NCBI GenBank assembly: GCA_964404895.1
Contig: CAYOLV010000004.1
Coordinates: 310,001 to 374,000 of the forward strand
Direction: 5' to 3'
DNA length: 64,000 nucleotides
From: JBGSUZ01 sp964404895
GTDB taxonomy: Bacteria; Bacillota; Clostridia; Peptostreptococcales; Acidaminobacteraceae
The position numbers and the translations under genes were made by a program. Shown here one piece after another: positions 35,465 to 42,561 of this stretch. The stretch's first letter is position 1, and each line of letters opens with the position of its first letter. A model generated the notes under the pieces. It had not been told where the DNA came from and did not search any database. It saw nothing but the letters and a program-made list of their open reading frames with translations.

Positions 35465-35489
35465 TCGTTTTTTGCTGTCTTCTAACCAC
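35442..35489 (-). CDS. Possible 15-codon leader ORF overlapping the ABC-F start
   Basis: GTG 35489 lies 11 bases after GGGAGG, and the frame runs 15 codons (VVRRQQKTNDPSNGN) to TAG at 35442, overlapping the first eight codons of the ABC-F gene in the +1 frame. Translation of this short ORF would disrupt the hairpin at 35474-35498 and bring ribosomes to the ABC-F start. Known resistance ABC-F genes are often controlled by leader peptides; function here is inference. Confidence 0.4.
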   Translation of the reverse strand: MVRRQQKTNDPSNGN

Positions 35490-35498
35490 TAAGACAGC
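35474..35498 (-). promoter_or_regulatory. Hairpin between ribosome site and ABC-F start codon
   Basis: Minus strand: GCTGTCTT, 9-base loop, AAGACAGC, a perfect 8-bp stem directly after GGGAGGAA and before AAAAAACGA-ATG. Removing the hairpin leaves about 11 bases between ribosome site and ATG. It is followed by A, not U, so it is not a terminator. Confidence 0.6.
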
Positions 35499-35640
35499 TT
35501 CCTCCCTTCGTTTATCAACAACTACTCTATTTTAATCTGTCATTTCAAGTTCATGCAGTGATGTGCCTGCAAATCAATGGCAGTACGTCCTTTTGCTGAA
35601 TTTTCAACCCGACTCAATCTGAATGTTTTGGGTTATTACG

Positions 35641-35665
35641 AAAAAAATGCACATATATATGTGCA
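35641..35665 (-). terminator. Intrinsic terminator after YkgJ-like gene
   Basis: Minus strand palindrome TGCACATAT / ATATGTGCA (35648-35665) followed by seven T. The rest of the 245-base gap to the ABC-F gene is that gene's leader and promoter region. Confidence 0.82.
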
Positions 35666-35709
35666 CGCAACCAAAAATATTATACATGGTTTCAAAACAA
35701 TTTAAAACA

Positions 35710-35973
35710 TTATTTTTGTTTTGGAGCCGTTAATTCCTCTAGATTTTTTAAATAATGCAAAGCTTCTTCCGAATTCTTGCCACACATTTCAAGCGCCGCT
35801 GGTAAATCGCCACAAACTTTAGGTCTTAGAGGCGAACCGAATAGCTTGCACATGCCCATTTCATTTAATTGCACACAAGGAACTCCGGCAGGTTTTCCCT
35901 CTGGCATTCCTGGAATAGGGGTGCTGATGGACGGTGCAATACAGCAGGCCGCGCAGCCTTCACGACAAATCAT
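35710..35973 (-). CDS. Small cysteine-cluster protein, YkgJ family
   Basis: 87 residues. It opens with MICREGCAACC and has further cysteines in GVPCVQL, MGMCKLFG, PKVCGD and LEMCG, the spacing of the YkgJ/UPF0153 family proposed to bind zinc or an iron-sulfur cluster. No membrane segment. It overlaps the end of the DUF1835 gene by ATGA and so is translated after it. Molecular role unknown. Confidence 0.82.
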   Translation of the reverse strand: MICREGCAACCIAPSISTPIPGMPEGKPAGVPCVQLNEMGMCKLFGSPLRPKVCGDLPAALEMCGKNSEEALHYLKNLEELTAPKQK

Positions 35974-36809
35974 ATTTTAAAAACGCTATAATTTCTATAA
36001 GAATCTGTTGTTCCCGAGAAACCCAGCTCTCCTTTATCAATCATTTTTTTCAATCTCAAACTTAAAAAACTTTCCCCAGTTTCACATTGAGGGTCTTTAA
36101 GCACATTTTCAATCAAAGAACTGGCACATATAGGCGCTGTCTCGCATGCCTTTAATATTTCTTCGTCAAAGTAGTCCGACTTCACAGGCTGTACGCCACC
36201 GGAAGACCAAATTCTCAAGTTGCCTTTTTCGCAAACTAAGTCCTGCCATTCCTTTTCCCAAAAAGCCCGCTTCAAAGGACTCACCGGCGCAATATGGTCA
36301 AATAATTTAGACAAATCTTCAAAGCTGCATGCTCCGATTTGTTCAGGTTCAGTATTTTCAAAGAGCTGATATTTCAACTCATGGAGATCGACTTCATAAA
36401 GTTGACAATCTGGCAGTAAACTAGACACCATACAGGCGCCAATATGCTCTATGACATTGTGACCATGCCAAACGACTACTTCTTGACCTTCTTCAATCCA
36501 AGAAAGCTTTTTATAAAAATCAGAAATGCGCTCTAAACAGGCATCTACATCGTCATAGGACATGCCTGGTTCTAGCGCTTCATCTAAAAATTCACCAATC
36601 CAATTAATGCGATCAAAAAATCCCGAAGGAATATCCATTTCAAAAACCGGTCCAATGGCAAAAGGATCAATGCAGTTGAGTAACGTCGCATTGGACAAAA
36701 AGGCTTGAACATTGGCTTCGGCAGTATTAGTTTGCGCCGTATATATATTAAAAGCCGCCTTAAAATTTCTAGCGGCGGAATCTCCAAACAAAATGTGAAT
36801 TGCCGCCAT
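35970..36809 (-). CDS. DUF1835-like protein
   Basis: 279 residues, no membrane segment. The N-terminal IHILFGDSAARNFKAAF and the acidic motif in EVVVWHGHNVIEHIGACMVSSLL resemble DUF1835 proteins, with a DUF3658-like C-terminal region (WSSGGVQPVKSDYFDEEIL and a winged-helix-like end). Members have no known biochemical role. It starts after GAGAGG, and the cysteine-cluster gene follows with a 4-base overlap. Confidence 0.7.
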   Translation of the reverse strand: MAAIHILFGDSAARNFKAAFNIYTAQTNTAEANVQAFLSNATLLNCIDPFAIGPVFEMDIPSGFFDRINWIGEFLDEALEPGMSYDDVDACLERISDFYKKLSWIEEGQEVVVWHGHNVIEHIGACMVSSLLPDCQLYEVDLHELKYQLFENTEPEQIGACSFEDLSKLFDHIAPVSPLKRAFWEKEWQDLVCEKGNLRIWSSGGVQPVKSDYFDEEILKACETAPICASSLIENVLKDPQCETGESFLSLRLKKMIDKGELGFSGTTDSYRNYSVFKI

Positions 36810-36873
36810 CGCTTAACCTCTCTATATCTTTTTTTCTATTATATCACAGCTAGGGGGTGGAAAAACGGAATTA

Positions 36874-36902
36874 TGCAATTTTGTGTAGGTTTGTGCTATA
36901 AT
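36874..36902 (+). promoter_or_regulatory. Extended -10 promoter of hlyC-like gene
   Basis: TGCTATAAT (TATAAT at 36897-36902 with the TG extension) lies 43 bases before the GTG start; the -35 region (about 36874) is poor, as expected for extended -10 promoters. Confidence 0.6.
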
Positions 36903-36944
36903 GACCTTATATGTACGAATAATTTGTCAGGAGTGTGATGTTCT

Positions 36945-38231
36945 GTGGAACCAGAGGGTATATGGCAGATTGCTTTACTCTTCCTCTTAGTTTTTTTATC
37001 TGCCCTTTTTTCAGCAGTGGAAGCTGCATTTAGATCCGTAAGCCCGTTAAAGCTAAACCAAGCTTTAGACGAAGGTGATTTGAAACTTGCCGTCGGCGTT
37101 AAGTTAATGAAATCTCCAGAGAAACTGAGAGGTGTTCTCTTAGTCGGTGACAACATTTTCAATATTTGCGCTGTGGCCTTGGCAACAATCTATATGATGG
37201 AAGGTCATTTAAAAGCATATCCTATTCTAATTTTGGGCATACTCGGATTGGTCTTAATTGTCTTCGGTGAAATTATCCCAAAATCTTTAGGATCTTTATA
37301 TCCTATAATGATGATTCAAAAACTGAGTCCTATTATTGCCTTGCTCAGTGTAGTCTTTTCTCCAATTATTGTATTGCTGTTATGGATTAATCGATTTTTC
37401 ATCCTTTTAGTTGGGGGAAATCCTGACAACAGCAAGCCTTTCATTACAGAAGAAGAACTGATGAGTTATGTCAATGCCAGTCATGAAGACGGGGTTCTTG
37501 AGGTTGAAGAAAAGAAAATGATCTATAACGTGGTTGAATTCGGAGATATAGAAGTCTCCCAAATCATGACCCCTCGAACGGATATCGTATCAGCTCCACT
37601 GGACGCTGACTATGAAACTTTATATGAAATGTTCAAAAATGAGCAATTTAGCCGCATTCCAATTTTTGAAGAAAACAAAGATCAGATTGTAGGCATTCTG
37701 AATATTAAAAAATGGATGTTCTATGAAGGTGACAATCAGAACTTCCAAGTTAAAGATTATATGCGGCAGCCTTTCTTTACATATGAATCTAAAAAGACGG
37801 CTGACTTATTCAACGAAATGAGACAAAGCAAACATCAAATGGCCATTGTTTTAGATGAATACGGCGGTACAGCTGGCATTGTTACTTTGGAAGATTTGAT
37901 TGAAGAAATCGTTGGCGATATTGATGATGAGTTTGACGATGAAGTGTCTGAAATTTCAACTATAGAGCCTGACACCTATTTAATTCAAGGTTCTACCCAT
38001 ATAAACGATGTCAATGACCAGTTGGGTCTCAATTTGACCTCAGAAGATTTTGACTCCATTGGCGGTTTTATCATTGGTATCTTAGGGCGATTACCAGAGT
38101 CCGGCGAAGAAGTGACCTATGAGCATTTGCATATCCAAGTTTTAGATGTTGAGAAAAACCGCATTGGCCAAATTAAAATAGTTGTCACACAGTCAGAACA
38201 AGATCACGAAACGCCTGAACCTATTGAATAG
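36945..38231 (+). CDS. HlyC/CorC family transporter (CNNM, DUF21 and CBS domains)
   Basis: 428 residues: DUF21 membrane domain with about four hydrophobic segments (1-185, LLLVFLSALFSAVEAAFRS at the start), a CBS pair (about 205-330, with MTPRTDIV and YGGTAGIVTLEDLIEEIVGDI) and a CorC_HlyC domain (about 345-420, GSTHINDVNDQLG). These are linked to Mg2+ (and Co2+) efflux or resistance. Start is GTG 36945, eleven bases after AGGAG; no ATG is in frame nearby. Single plus-strand gene with its own promoter and a terminator that overlaps its last codons. Confidence 0.9.
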   Translation: MEPEGIWQIALLFLLVFLSALFSAVEAAFRSVSPLKLNQALDEGDLKLAVGVKLMKSPEKLRGVLLVGDNIFNICAVALATIYMMEGHLKAYPILILGILGLVLIVFGEIIPKSLGSLYPIMMIQKLSPIIALLSVVFSPIIVLLLWINRFFILLVGGNPDNSKPFITEEELMSYVNASHEDGVLEVEEKKMIYNVVEFGDIEVSQIMTPRTDIVSAPLDADYETLYEMFKNEQFSRIPIFEENKDQIVGILNIKKWMFYEGDNQNFQVKDYMRQPFFTYESKKTADLFNEMRQSKHQMAIVLDEYGGTAGIVTLEDLIEEIVGDIDDEFDDEVSEISTIEPDTYLIQGSTHINDVNDQLGLNLTSEDFDSIGGFIIGILGRLPESGEEVTYEHLHIQVLDVEKNRIGQIKIVVTQSEQDHETPEPIE

Positions 38232-38248
38232 GTCAGGCGTTTTTTTTT
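38209..38248 (+). terminator. Terminator overlapping the hlyC-like stop codon
   Basis: AACGCCTG-ACCTATT / AATAGGT-CAGGCGTT, 15 bp with one bulged A, followed by nine T. The 5' arm encodes the last codons of the gene. Confidence 0.9.
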
Positions 38249-38323
38249 ACTTATTTGATTCATTTCTTCTCCGCTTAACAGATTAACTGCGTAGCTGCTT
38301 AACTGTTAATTTTGAAAACAACT

Positions 38324-38680
38324 TTAAGTGACAATTTGGACGAAGGTTCCGTCTGAGGCAGCCACTTCCACGAGGACAATGCCACTTTTCATACTTAAGT
38401 CATGCAGTGCGCCTCTTAACTCTCCAAAATCAAGCGCGTCTACAAAGGCCATCATTTTTTCGTTGTTTATAAAGGTGTCATTTTTTTGTGTATCGTTTCC
38501 ACTTGTGTTGTTTCCCCTTATGTCGTTTTCACTCGCGCCCTTTCCACTTCTAGGGCTTTTCCTATGCTTCAACCCCATTTTAACCCAGGACTTCCTAACG
38601 CAAAGGTTGACCATCATGTGATAAGGCAGAATCAATCGAAATCCTTTTTTGGAATCTGGCTCTTTTATGATAATTCTCAT
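38324..38680 (-). CDS. Small protein with YvlB-like half, third gene of DUF2089 cassette
   Basis: 118 residues: an N-terminal part IIIKEPDSKKGFRLILPYHM and a C-terminal part ALDFGELRGALHDLSMKSG-VLVEVAASDG, both typical of small proteins encoded next to DUF2089 genes. The middle (about 40-72) is an Asn/Asp/Thr-rich tract with repeated GN-D units, unlike the rest. It follows the 148-residue gene by 8 bases behind GGAGG. Function unknown; membership of the cassette is clear from spacing. Confidence 0.7.
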   Translation of the reverse strand: MRIIIKEPDSKKGFRLILPYHMMVNLCVRKSWVKMGLKHRKSPRSGKGASENDIRGNNTSGNDTQKNDTFINNEKMMAFVDALDFGELRGALHDLSMKSGIVLVEVAASDGTFVQIVT

Positions 38681-38688
38681 ATGGCCTC

Positions 38689-39135
38689 CTATGCGATCTC
38701 TACAATGACAAGATCTCCATCTGCTGTCTCAACATCGATTAAACGACCCGAAAGATCATTTTCTATTGCAGCTGTAATCACTTCCATCATCTCTGCTACG
38801 TCAACTCCTTGAAGCTGATCTGCCTGAATCATTGGCAATTTTCCAGTGACTTTTAAGATTCCTTTTACAAAGTTAATAGGCAGGTTAATTTTAACACGGT
38901 CTCCGTCGCCACTTAATACTCTGATTTGAAGGAACTTTTCTCCTTCTGCAGCTTTAAAGTCATTTTTCATAAATGCCTCTTTATCAAAGGCAGGTGTGGT
39001 CTCTATATTTTGCTCTTCATAAAATGTCTCAGCATTGTCATTGTTTTTAAGGGCTTCAATGAGCAACGATGCCTGCTCTGAATTTATTTTTCCCTCTTCT
39101 ACCATTTTAATAATTCTACCGATTTCTTCTTTCAT
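38689..39135 (-). CDS. SHOCT-like domain protein of DUF2089 cassette
   Basis: 148 residues. The N-terminal 30 residues (IGRIIKMVEEGKINSEQASLLIEAL) form the short helical module that proposes oligomerisation, and the C-terminal part (LQIRVLSGDGDRVKINLPINFVKGIL...VVEIA) is a YvlB-type beta domain also seen in the next gene. No membrane segment. It follows the DUF2089 gene by 14 bases. Role unknown; the cassette may be a small stress-linked regulatory unit. Confidence 0.75.
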   Translation of the reverse strand: MKEEIGRIIKMVEEGKINSEQASLLIEALKNNDNAETFYEEQNIETTPAFDKEAFMKNDFKAAEGEKFLQIRVLSGDGDRVKINLPINFVKGILKVTGKLPMIQADQLQGVDVAEMMEVITAAIENDLSGRLIDVETADGDLVIVEIA

Positions 39136-39149
39136 TGTTGTAGCCTCCC

Positions 39150-39575
39150 TTACTTATTCTTAAGTTTTTCAACGGCTTCTTCCGGAGTCAATTCTCCGTT
39201 TTCCAATTGATCCAATACCAATTGTCTGTAGCGCATGTCTTCTTCTGTAGATTTTGCTTCTGCTTTCTCAGTTACAGTTTTCTTTTTGCGTTCCATTGAA
39301 CTTTGGGTGTCTTTTGCGTCGCTTAACATTTCAATCACTTGATCCAATTTTGCGCGCACTGTTGGATAAGAGATATTCATTTCCTTTTCAACATCTTTGA
39401 TATTTCCTCTGCACAAGATGAACACTTCAACAAATTCAAGTTGCTCTCTGGTTAAATGCATGATCTTAGGAAAATCAAAAGTGTTCTCAATTTGTGTGCC
39501 ACAGTGTTGACAGCTTAATTTCACAGCTTTCAGCTGATGGGCACAGACAGGACATTTTGTTAAAACATGAATCAT
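39150..39575 (-). CDS. DUF2089 family protein, zinc-ribbon with helix-turn-helix
   Basis: 141 residues: an N-terminal zinc ribbon CPVCAHQLKAVKLSCQHCG, then a helix-turn-helix region (LTREQLEFVEVFILCRGNIKDVEKEMNISYPTVRAKLDQVI) and a C-terminal SHOCT-like module (LDQLENGELTPEEAVEKL). This is DUF2089, thought to be a DNA-binding regulator. It is first of three genes, 18 bases after the predicted start of transcription at about 39593, and repeated A+T-rich sites lie just upstream, so autoregulation is plausible. Confidence 0.85.
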   Translation of the reverse strand: MIHVLTKCPVCAHQLKAVKLSCQHCGTQIENTFDFPKIMHLTREQLEFVEVFILCRGNIKDVEKEMNISYPTVRAKLDQVIEMLSDAKDTQSSMERKKKTVTEKAEAKSTEEDMRYRQLVLDQLENGELTPEEAVEKLKNK

Positions 39576-39599
39576 GGGACACCTCCTTCTTACATCTTC

Positions 39600-39628
39600 A
39601 ATATACTACCAGACGTTCATAATGTCAA
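39600..39628 (-). promoter_or_regulatory. Sigma-A promoter of DUF2089 cassette
   Basis: Minus strand TTGACA (39628-39623), exactly 17 bases, TATATT (39605-39600). Matches consensus at -35 fully and at -10 in five of six positions. Confidence 0.8.
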
Positions 39629-39639
39629 TTGTAAAATTC

Positions 39640-39705
39640 ATTAAATTAATATTAAGATTAATATTATTAATTTTGTAATTGATTTAATCAATATTATCAA
39701 TTTTT
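39640..39705. repeat. A+T-rich inverted repeats upstream of DUF2089 promoter
   Basis: Contains ATTGATT-T-AATCAAT (a perfect 7-1-7 inverted repeat) and nearby TTAATATTAA and ATTAATATTATTAAT palindromic runs, all just upstream of the -35. They could be operator sites or an UP element; composition alone makes chance palindromes likely. Confidence 0.45.
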
Positions 39706-39718
39706 ACACGGTTATACT

Positions 39719-39751
39719 AAAAAAGACCGCCAAATTTCTTTAGCAGTCTTT
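39719..39751 (-). terminator. Intrinsic terminator after recX
   Basis: Minus strand AAAGACtGC-AAA / TTT-GCgGTCTTT stem followed by six T, seven bases after the recX stop codon. Confidence 0.85.
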
Positions 39752-39757
39752 CAACAT

Positions 39758-40444
39758 TCATGATTCATCCCACTCTTGGGTCGTTTTACTGATGCTTTTT
39801 AAATGTGACATGACTCTTCGAATCACGTCAGCAGAGAAGCCTTTTCTGGCAATGAAGCCATATATTTTGGCATAGCCTTTTTGATCTAAAACACCGCCTA
39901 CACTTTCAAATTTTCTGGTAGCAAATTTGAGGGCTTCCTCGTACTCTTGATCTGCATCTGCCAGTTCTGCAGTGGTGCTTCGAATCAAGTCACTGGAAAT
40001 ACCGTGGCGCTTTAATTCTTGTTGAATTCGATATCTGCCATATTGGTTTTGCTTCATTTCATAAAAATTTTGAGCAAACCGACCATCATCTAGAAATTGA
40101 TTTTCTAACAGTTTATCGATGGCTAAGTCTATGGAACGTGGAGAAAACTCATAGGTCTTCAGCTTTTTTCTGCAATCATAAACACTGACCGACCGCATTA
40201 GAGCTATTCTTAACCCATAGGAATAGGCCATTTTTTCATCATCGGCTTCCAAAAGATTTTTGGTGTCTGCTGCTGTCAAGACTTTCCCTTTATCCAGCCT
40301 AAACTCGAACACCAAATCCACGTGGCAACTGAAGGCATAGACCAGATCTAGATAGATATTAATCCGATCTTTGCGTTTCTTTTGAATTTCCATCTTTGTG
40401 ATTTCGCCACTGAAAACTTCCACCGACTGATTGAATTTACTCAT
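39758..40444 (-). CDS. recX: Regulatory protein RecX
   Basis: 228 residues, mainly helical three-helix repeats typical of RecX (YDCRKKLKTYEF, AIDKLLENQFLDDGRFAQNFYEMKQNQYGRYRIQQELKRHGIS). RecX modulates RecA filaments. The N-terminal 60 residues are a beta-rich extension (KMEIQKKRKDRINIYLDL) found in Firmicute RecX. Its ATG is one base after the rtcB stop, so the pair is coupled. recA is not in the window. Confidence 0.88.
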   Translation of the reverse strand: MSKFNQSVEVFSGEITKMEIQKKRKDRINIYLDLVYAFSCHVDLVFEFRLDKGKVLTAADTKNLLEADDEKMAYSYGLRIALMRSVSVYDCRKKLKTYEFSPRSIDLAIDKLLENQFLDDGRFAQNFYEMKQNQYGRYRIQQELKRHGISSDLIRSTTAELADADQEYEEALKFATRKFESVGGVLDQKGYAKIYGFIARKGFSADVIRRVMSHLKSISKTTQEWDES

Positions 40445-40445
40445 A

Positions 40446-41651
40446 TTACCCCTTTACGACCAATACGGTCCTCAGTTCTTTGAGGATGCTGACTAAGTCC
40501 TGTTGTTGAGACATAACGAACGAAATATCTTTATAGGCAAACCTGGACTCGTCTGCAATTAATGTGTCTGGAGGAGTCCCAAGGCTCACTTCTAAAGCTT
40601 TTAAATCCTCAAGAACTTCCTCTTTGCTGTGTATTTTAATCGCTTGCTTTCTGCTAAAGTGTCTGCCTGCGCCGTGGGAACAGGACTGGAAAGACGCTGG
40701 TTCTCCCTTGCCTTCTACAATGTAAGATGCAGTTCCCATTGCTCCAGGAATGATGCCGAGAGCACCTTTTTCAGCTCTAATAGCGCCTTTTCGATGCACC
40801 CACACCCATTCTCCATAATGCATTTCAAGAGCGGCATAATTATGGTGTACATTCAATGCCTCTTGAAAAATCGCTTCTTCAAAATTCTCCGTAAAGACAG
40901 ATTGAATTTGAGCCATCATGATTCTTCTATTTTCAGCTGCGAACTTCATCGCAAGTTCCATCCAAAGAAGGTACGCTTTTCCCGTTGGGTGTTCCACTGG
41001 CAAATAGGCTAATTTCATCCTTTGGCTTTTTTTATCTCCAATCTTTTTACAGTACTGGCTGGCTTTTTCGTCAAAGTGCTGAGCAACCTGATAGCCAAAA
41101 TGTCTAGAACCCGAATGAACCATAATGCCAAGCAAACCTTTATCGTCCTTTTGGATTTCAATAAAATGGTTGCCGCTGCCTAGAGTTCCCAACTGATATT
41201 TTGCTTTTTCCATTTCTTCTATGAGCATTTTATAGGGCGAAAGCTGCTCTCTGTGCGTTTCTAAAAATGATTCTATTTCAGGATTCTCCATAGGATTCTC
41301 ATGCTTAGAAAATCCTAAAGGAATACGTGCCATGATCTCTCTAATTATTTTCTGACGTGTTTTTTCATCTAATCGATCCACAGAAATATTGCTTTGACAG
41401 TAGGCAATGCCACAGCCAATGTCTACCCCTACTGCATTGGGTATGACATGATCTTTTAAAGCAATAACACCTCCAATAGGCATTCCAAACCCTTGGTGTG
41501 TGTCTGGCATTAAAGCTACCCACTGATGAAGAAAGGGCAAATTAGACAAATTAATGCTCTGCTGATAACAGACTTCATCGATTTGTTCTTTGTTTTCTAA
41601 CCACACTTTTATGGGATATTTCTGATGATTGGCGTCATAGATTTCAAACAT
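40446..41651 (-). CDS. rtcB: RtcB-family RNA ligase
   Basis: 401 residues. Metal and guanylylation motifs of RtcB are visible: MPDTHQGFGMPIGGV, VGVDIGCGIAYC (cysteine ligand), LGSGNHFIE, HSGSRHFG and SCSHGAGRHFSRKQA with the histidine that is guanylylated. RtcB joins 2',3'-cyclic phosphate to 5'-OH RNA ends using GTP. It is shorter than E. coli RtcB (about 408) only slightly. Start ATG 41651 follows GGGG; GTG 41660 is an alternative. No rtcA or archease gene is next to it; it sits between a membrane protein gene and recX. Confidence 0.9.
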   Translation of the reverse strand: MFEIYDANHQKYPIKVWLENKEQIDEVCYQQSINLSNLPFLHQWVALMPDTHQGFGMPIGGVIALKDHVIPNAVGVDIGCGIAYCQSNISVDRLDEKTRQKIIREIMARIPLGFSKHENPMENPEIESFLETHREQLSPYKMLIEEMEKAKYQLGTLGSGNHFIEIQKDDKGLLGIMVHSGSRHFGYQVAQHFDEKASQYCKKIGDKKSQRMKLAYLPVEHPTGKAYLLWMELAMKFAAENRRIMMAQIQSVFTENFEEAIFQEALNVHHNYAALEMHYGEWVWVHRKGAIRAEKGALGIIPGAMGTASYIVEGKGEPASFQSCSHGAGRHFSRKQAIKIHSKEEVLEDLKALEVSLGTPPDTLIADESRFAYKDISFVMSQQQDLVSILKELRTVLVVKG

Positions 41652-41664
41652 GATTGCCACCCCG

Positions 41665-42411
41665 CTATTTTGGCTGAGTTACTTTTATTTCAATCCAATC
41701 GATTTTCATTTCATGCCCTGTATAAAAACCGTAAGGATGCATAAAAATCCTGAAAAGGGAATCGCTTGGTCTATAACCTTTTAGAACCATGAGCTTTCCG
41801 CCATTGGTATAAGTGATACGGCCTGTATTGCAATCGAAAGTAAACGTCTCTTCAAACCACTCGTCAAATATAGGATCGCTTAAGGCGTAGTTGTCCGTGG
41901 TTTCCCAGTCTGGAACTAAAAGTCTGAAATTGTGATTGCCGGGTCTTTTAGAATTTTTGTCTGCTGAATGGACGTATTCCATCAGCATTAAACTGTCTCC
42001 AAAGTTTTTGTACCATGTTTTGTCTAACATTTGAGGTTTCACAGTTCTTTGATCCGTCTGTATTAGGCTGAAACCCCCAGTAAATTGATTGTTTCCATAG
42101 TGCATTTTTACACGTCGCTTAATGGTAATCAGCGAATTCGTTTTTAATTCAATCGGCTTAGAAAGTAAAAAAGGTCCTCTGTCCGTTTCTGTAACAGTGG
42201 CTGTCAAAATCCCGTTTTTTACAGAAATGCCTTTGTCATTGGGGAAACCCGTACCCCATTCCCCTGTGTACCACATTTCTTCATCAAGACTGTTAAAATC
42301 TTCCATTAAATAAAAATCTGTCTTATCGGTGCTGCCCATTTGTTTAAAAAATATAAATGCGCCTGCAATAGCTACTATGCCTACAATTAATCCGATTTTT
42401 TTAACAGCCAT
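41665..42411 (-). CDS. Membrane-anchored beta-sandwich protein of unknown function
   Basis: 248 residues with an N-terminal signal anchor (about 5-23) and an extracytoplasmic domain rich in aromatic residues and beta strands (MEDFNSLDEEMWYTGEWGTGFPN, GFSLIQTDQ, YGFYTGHEMKIDWIEIKV). The pattern looks like a concanavalin/LamG-type or glycoside-hydrolase-16-like jelly roll, but no catalytic ExDxE motif is visible. It has AGGAGG 7 bases before ATG. Twelve bases after the small membrane protein gene and 13 before rtcB. Confidence 0.65.
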   Translation of the reverse strand: MAVKKIGLIVGIVAIAGAFIFFKQMGSTDKTDFYLMEDFNSLDEEMWYTGEWGTGFPNDKGISVKNGILTATVTETDRGPFLLSKPIELKTNSLITIKRRVKMHYGNNQFTGGFSLIQTDQRTVKPQMLDKTWYKNFGDSLMLMEYVHSADKNSKRPGNHNFRLLVPDWETTDNYALSDPIFDEWFEETFTFDCNTGRITYTNGGKLMVLKGYRPSDSLFRIFMHPYGFYTGHEMKIDWIEIKVTQPK

Positions 42412-42423
42412 TTTTCAAGCCTC

Positions 42424-42522
42424 CTAATTGATTAACGCAGTACCAATAAATGCAGTAACCGTTGATAATACCATAATGACTATAATTGCTAGTGCAATAA
42501 ATTTTCTAGTTTTTTGACTCAC
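42424..42522 (-). CDS. 32-residue single-helix membrane protein
   Basis: Too short for ordinary gene callers. GTG 42522 lies 8 bases after GGGAGG and the frame runs 32 codons to TAG at 42424, just before the next gene's AGGAGG. The peptide starts with SQKTRKF (basic) and then is an unbroken hydrophobic helix of about 22 residues ending TALIN, so it is predicted to be a membrane peptide with a cytosolic basic N terminus. It recalls the DUF4044-type small membrane proteins of Clostridia, without certainty. It occupies the gap between two operon genes with good spacing. Confidence 0.7.
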   Translation of the reverse strand: MSQKTRKFIALAIIVIMVLSTVTAFIGTALIN

Positions 42523-42561
42523 GCTTCCAACCTCCCTACTTCATAAATTTAATTTATTGAT

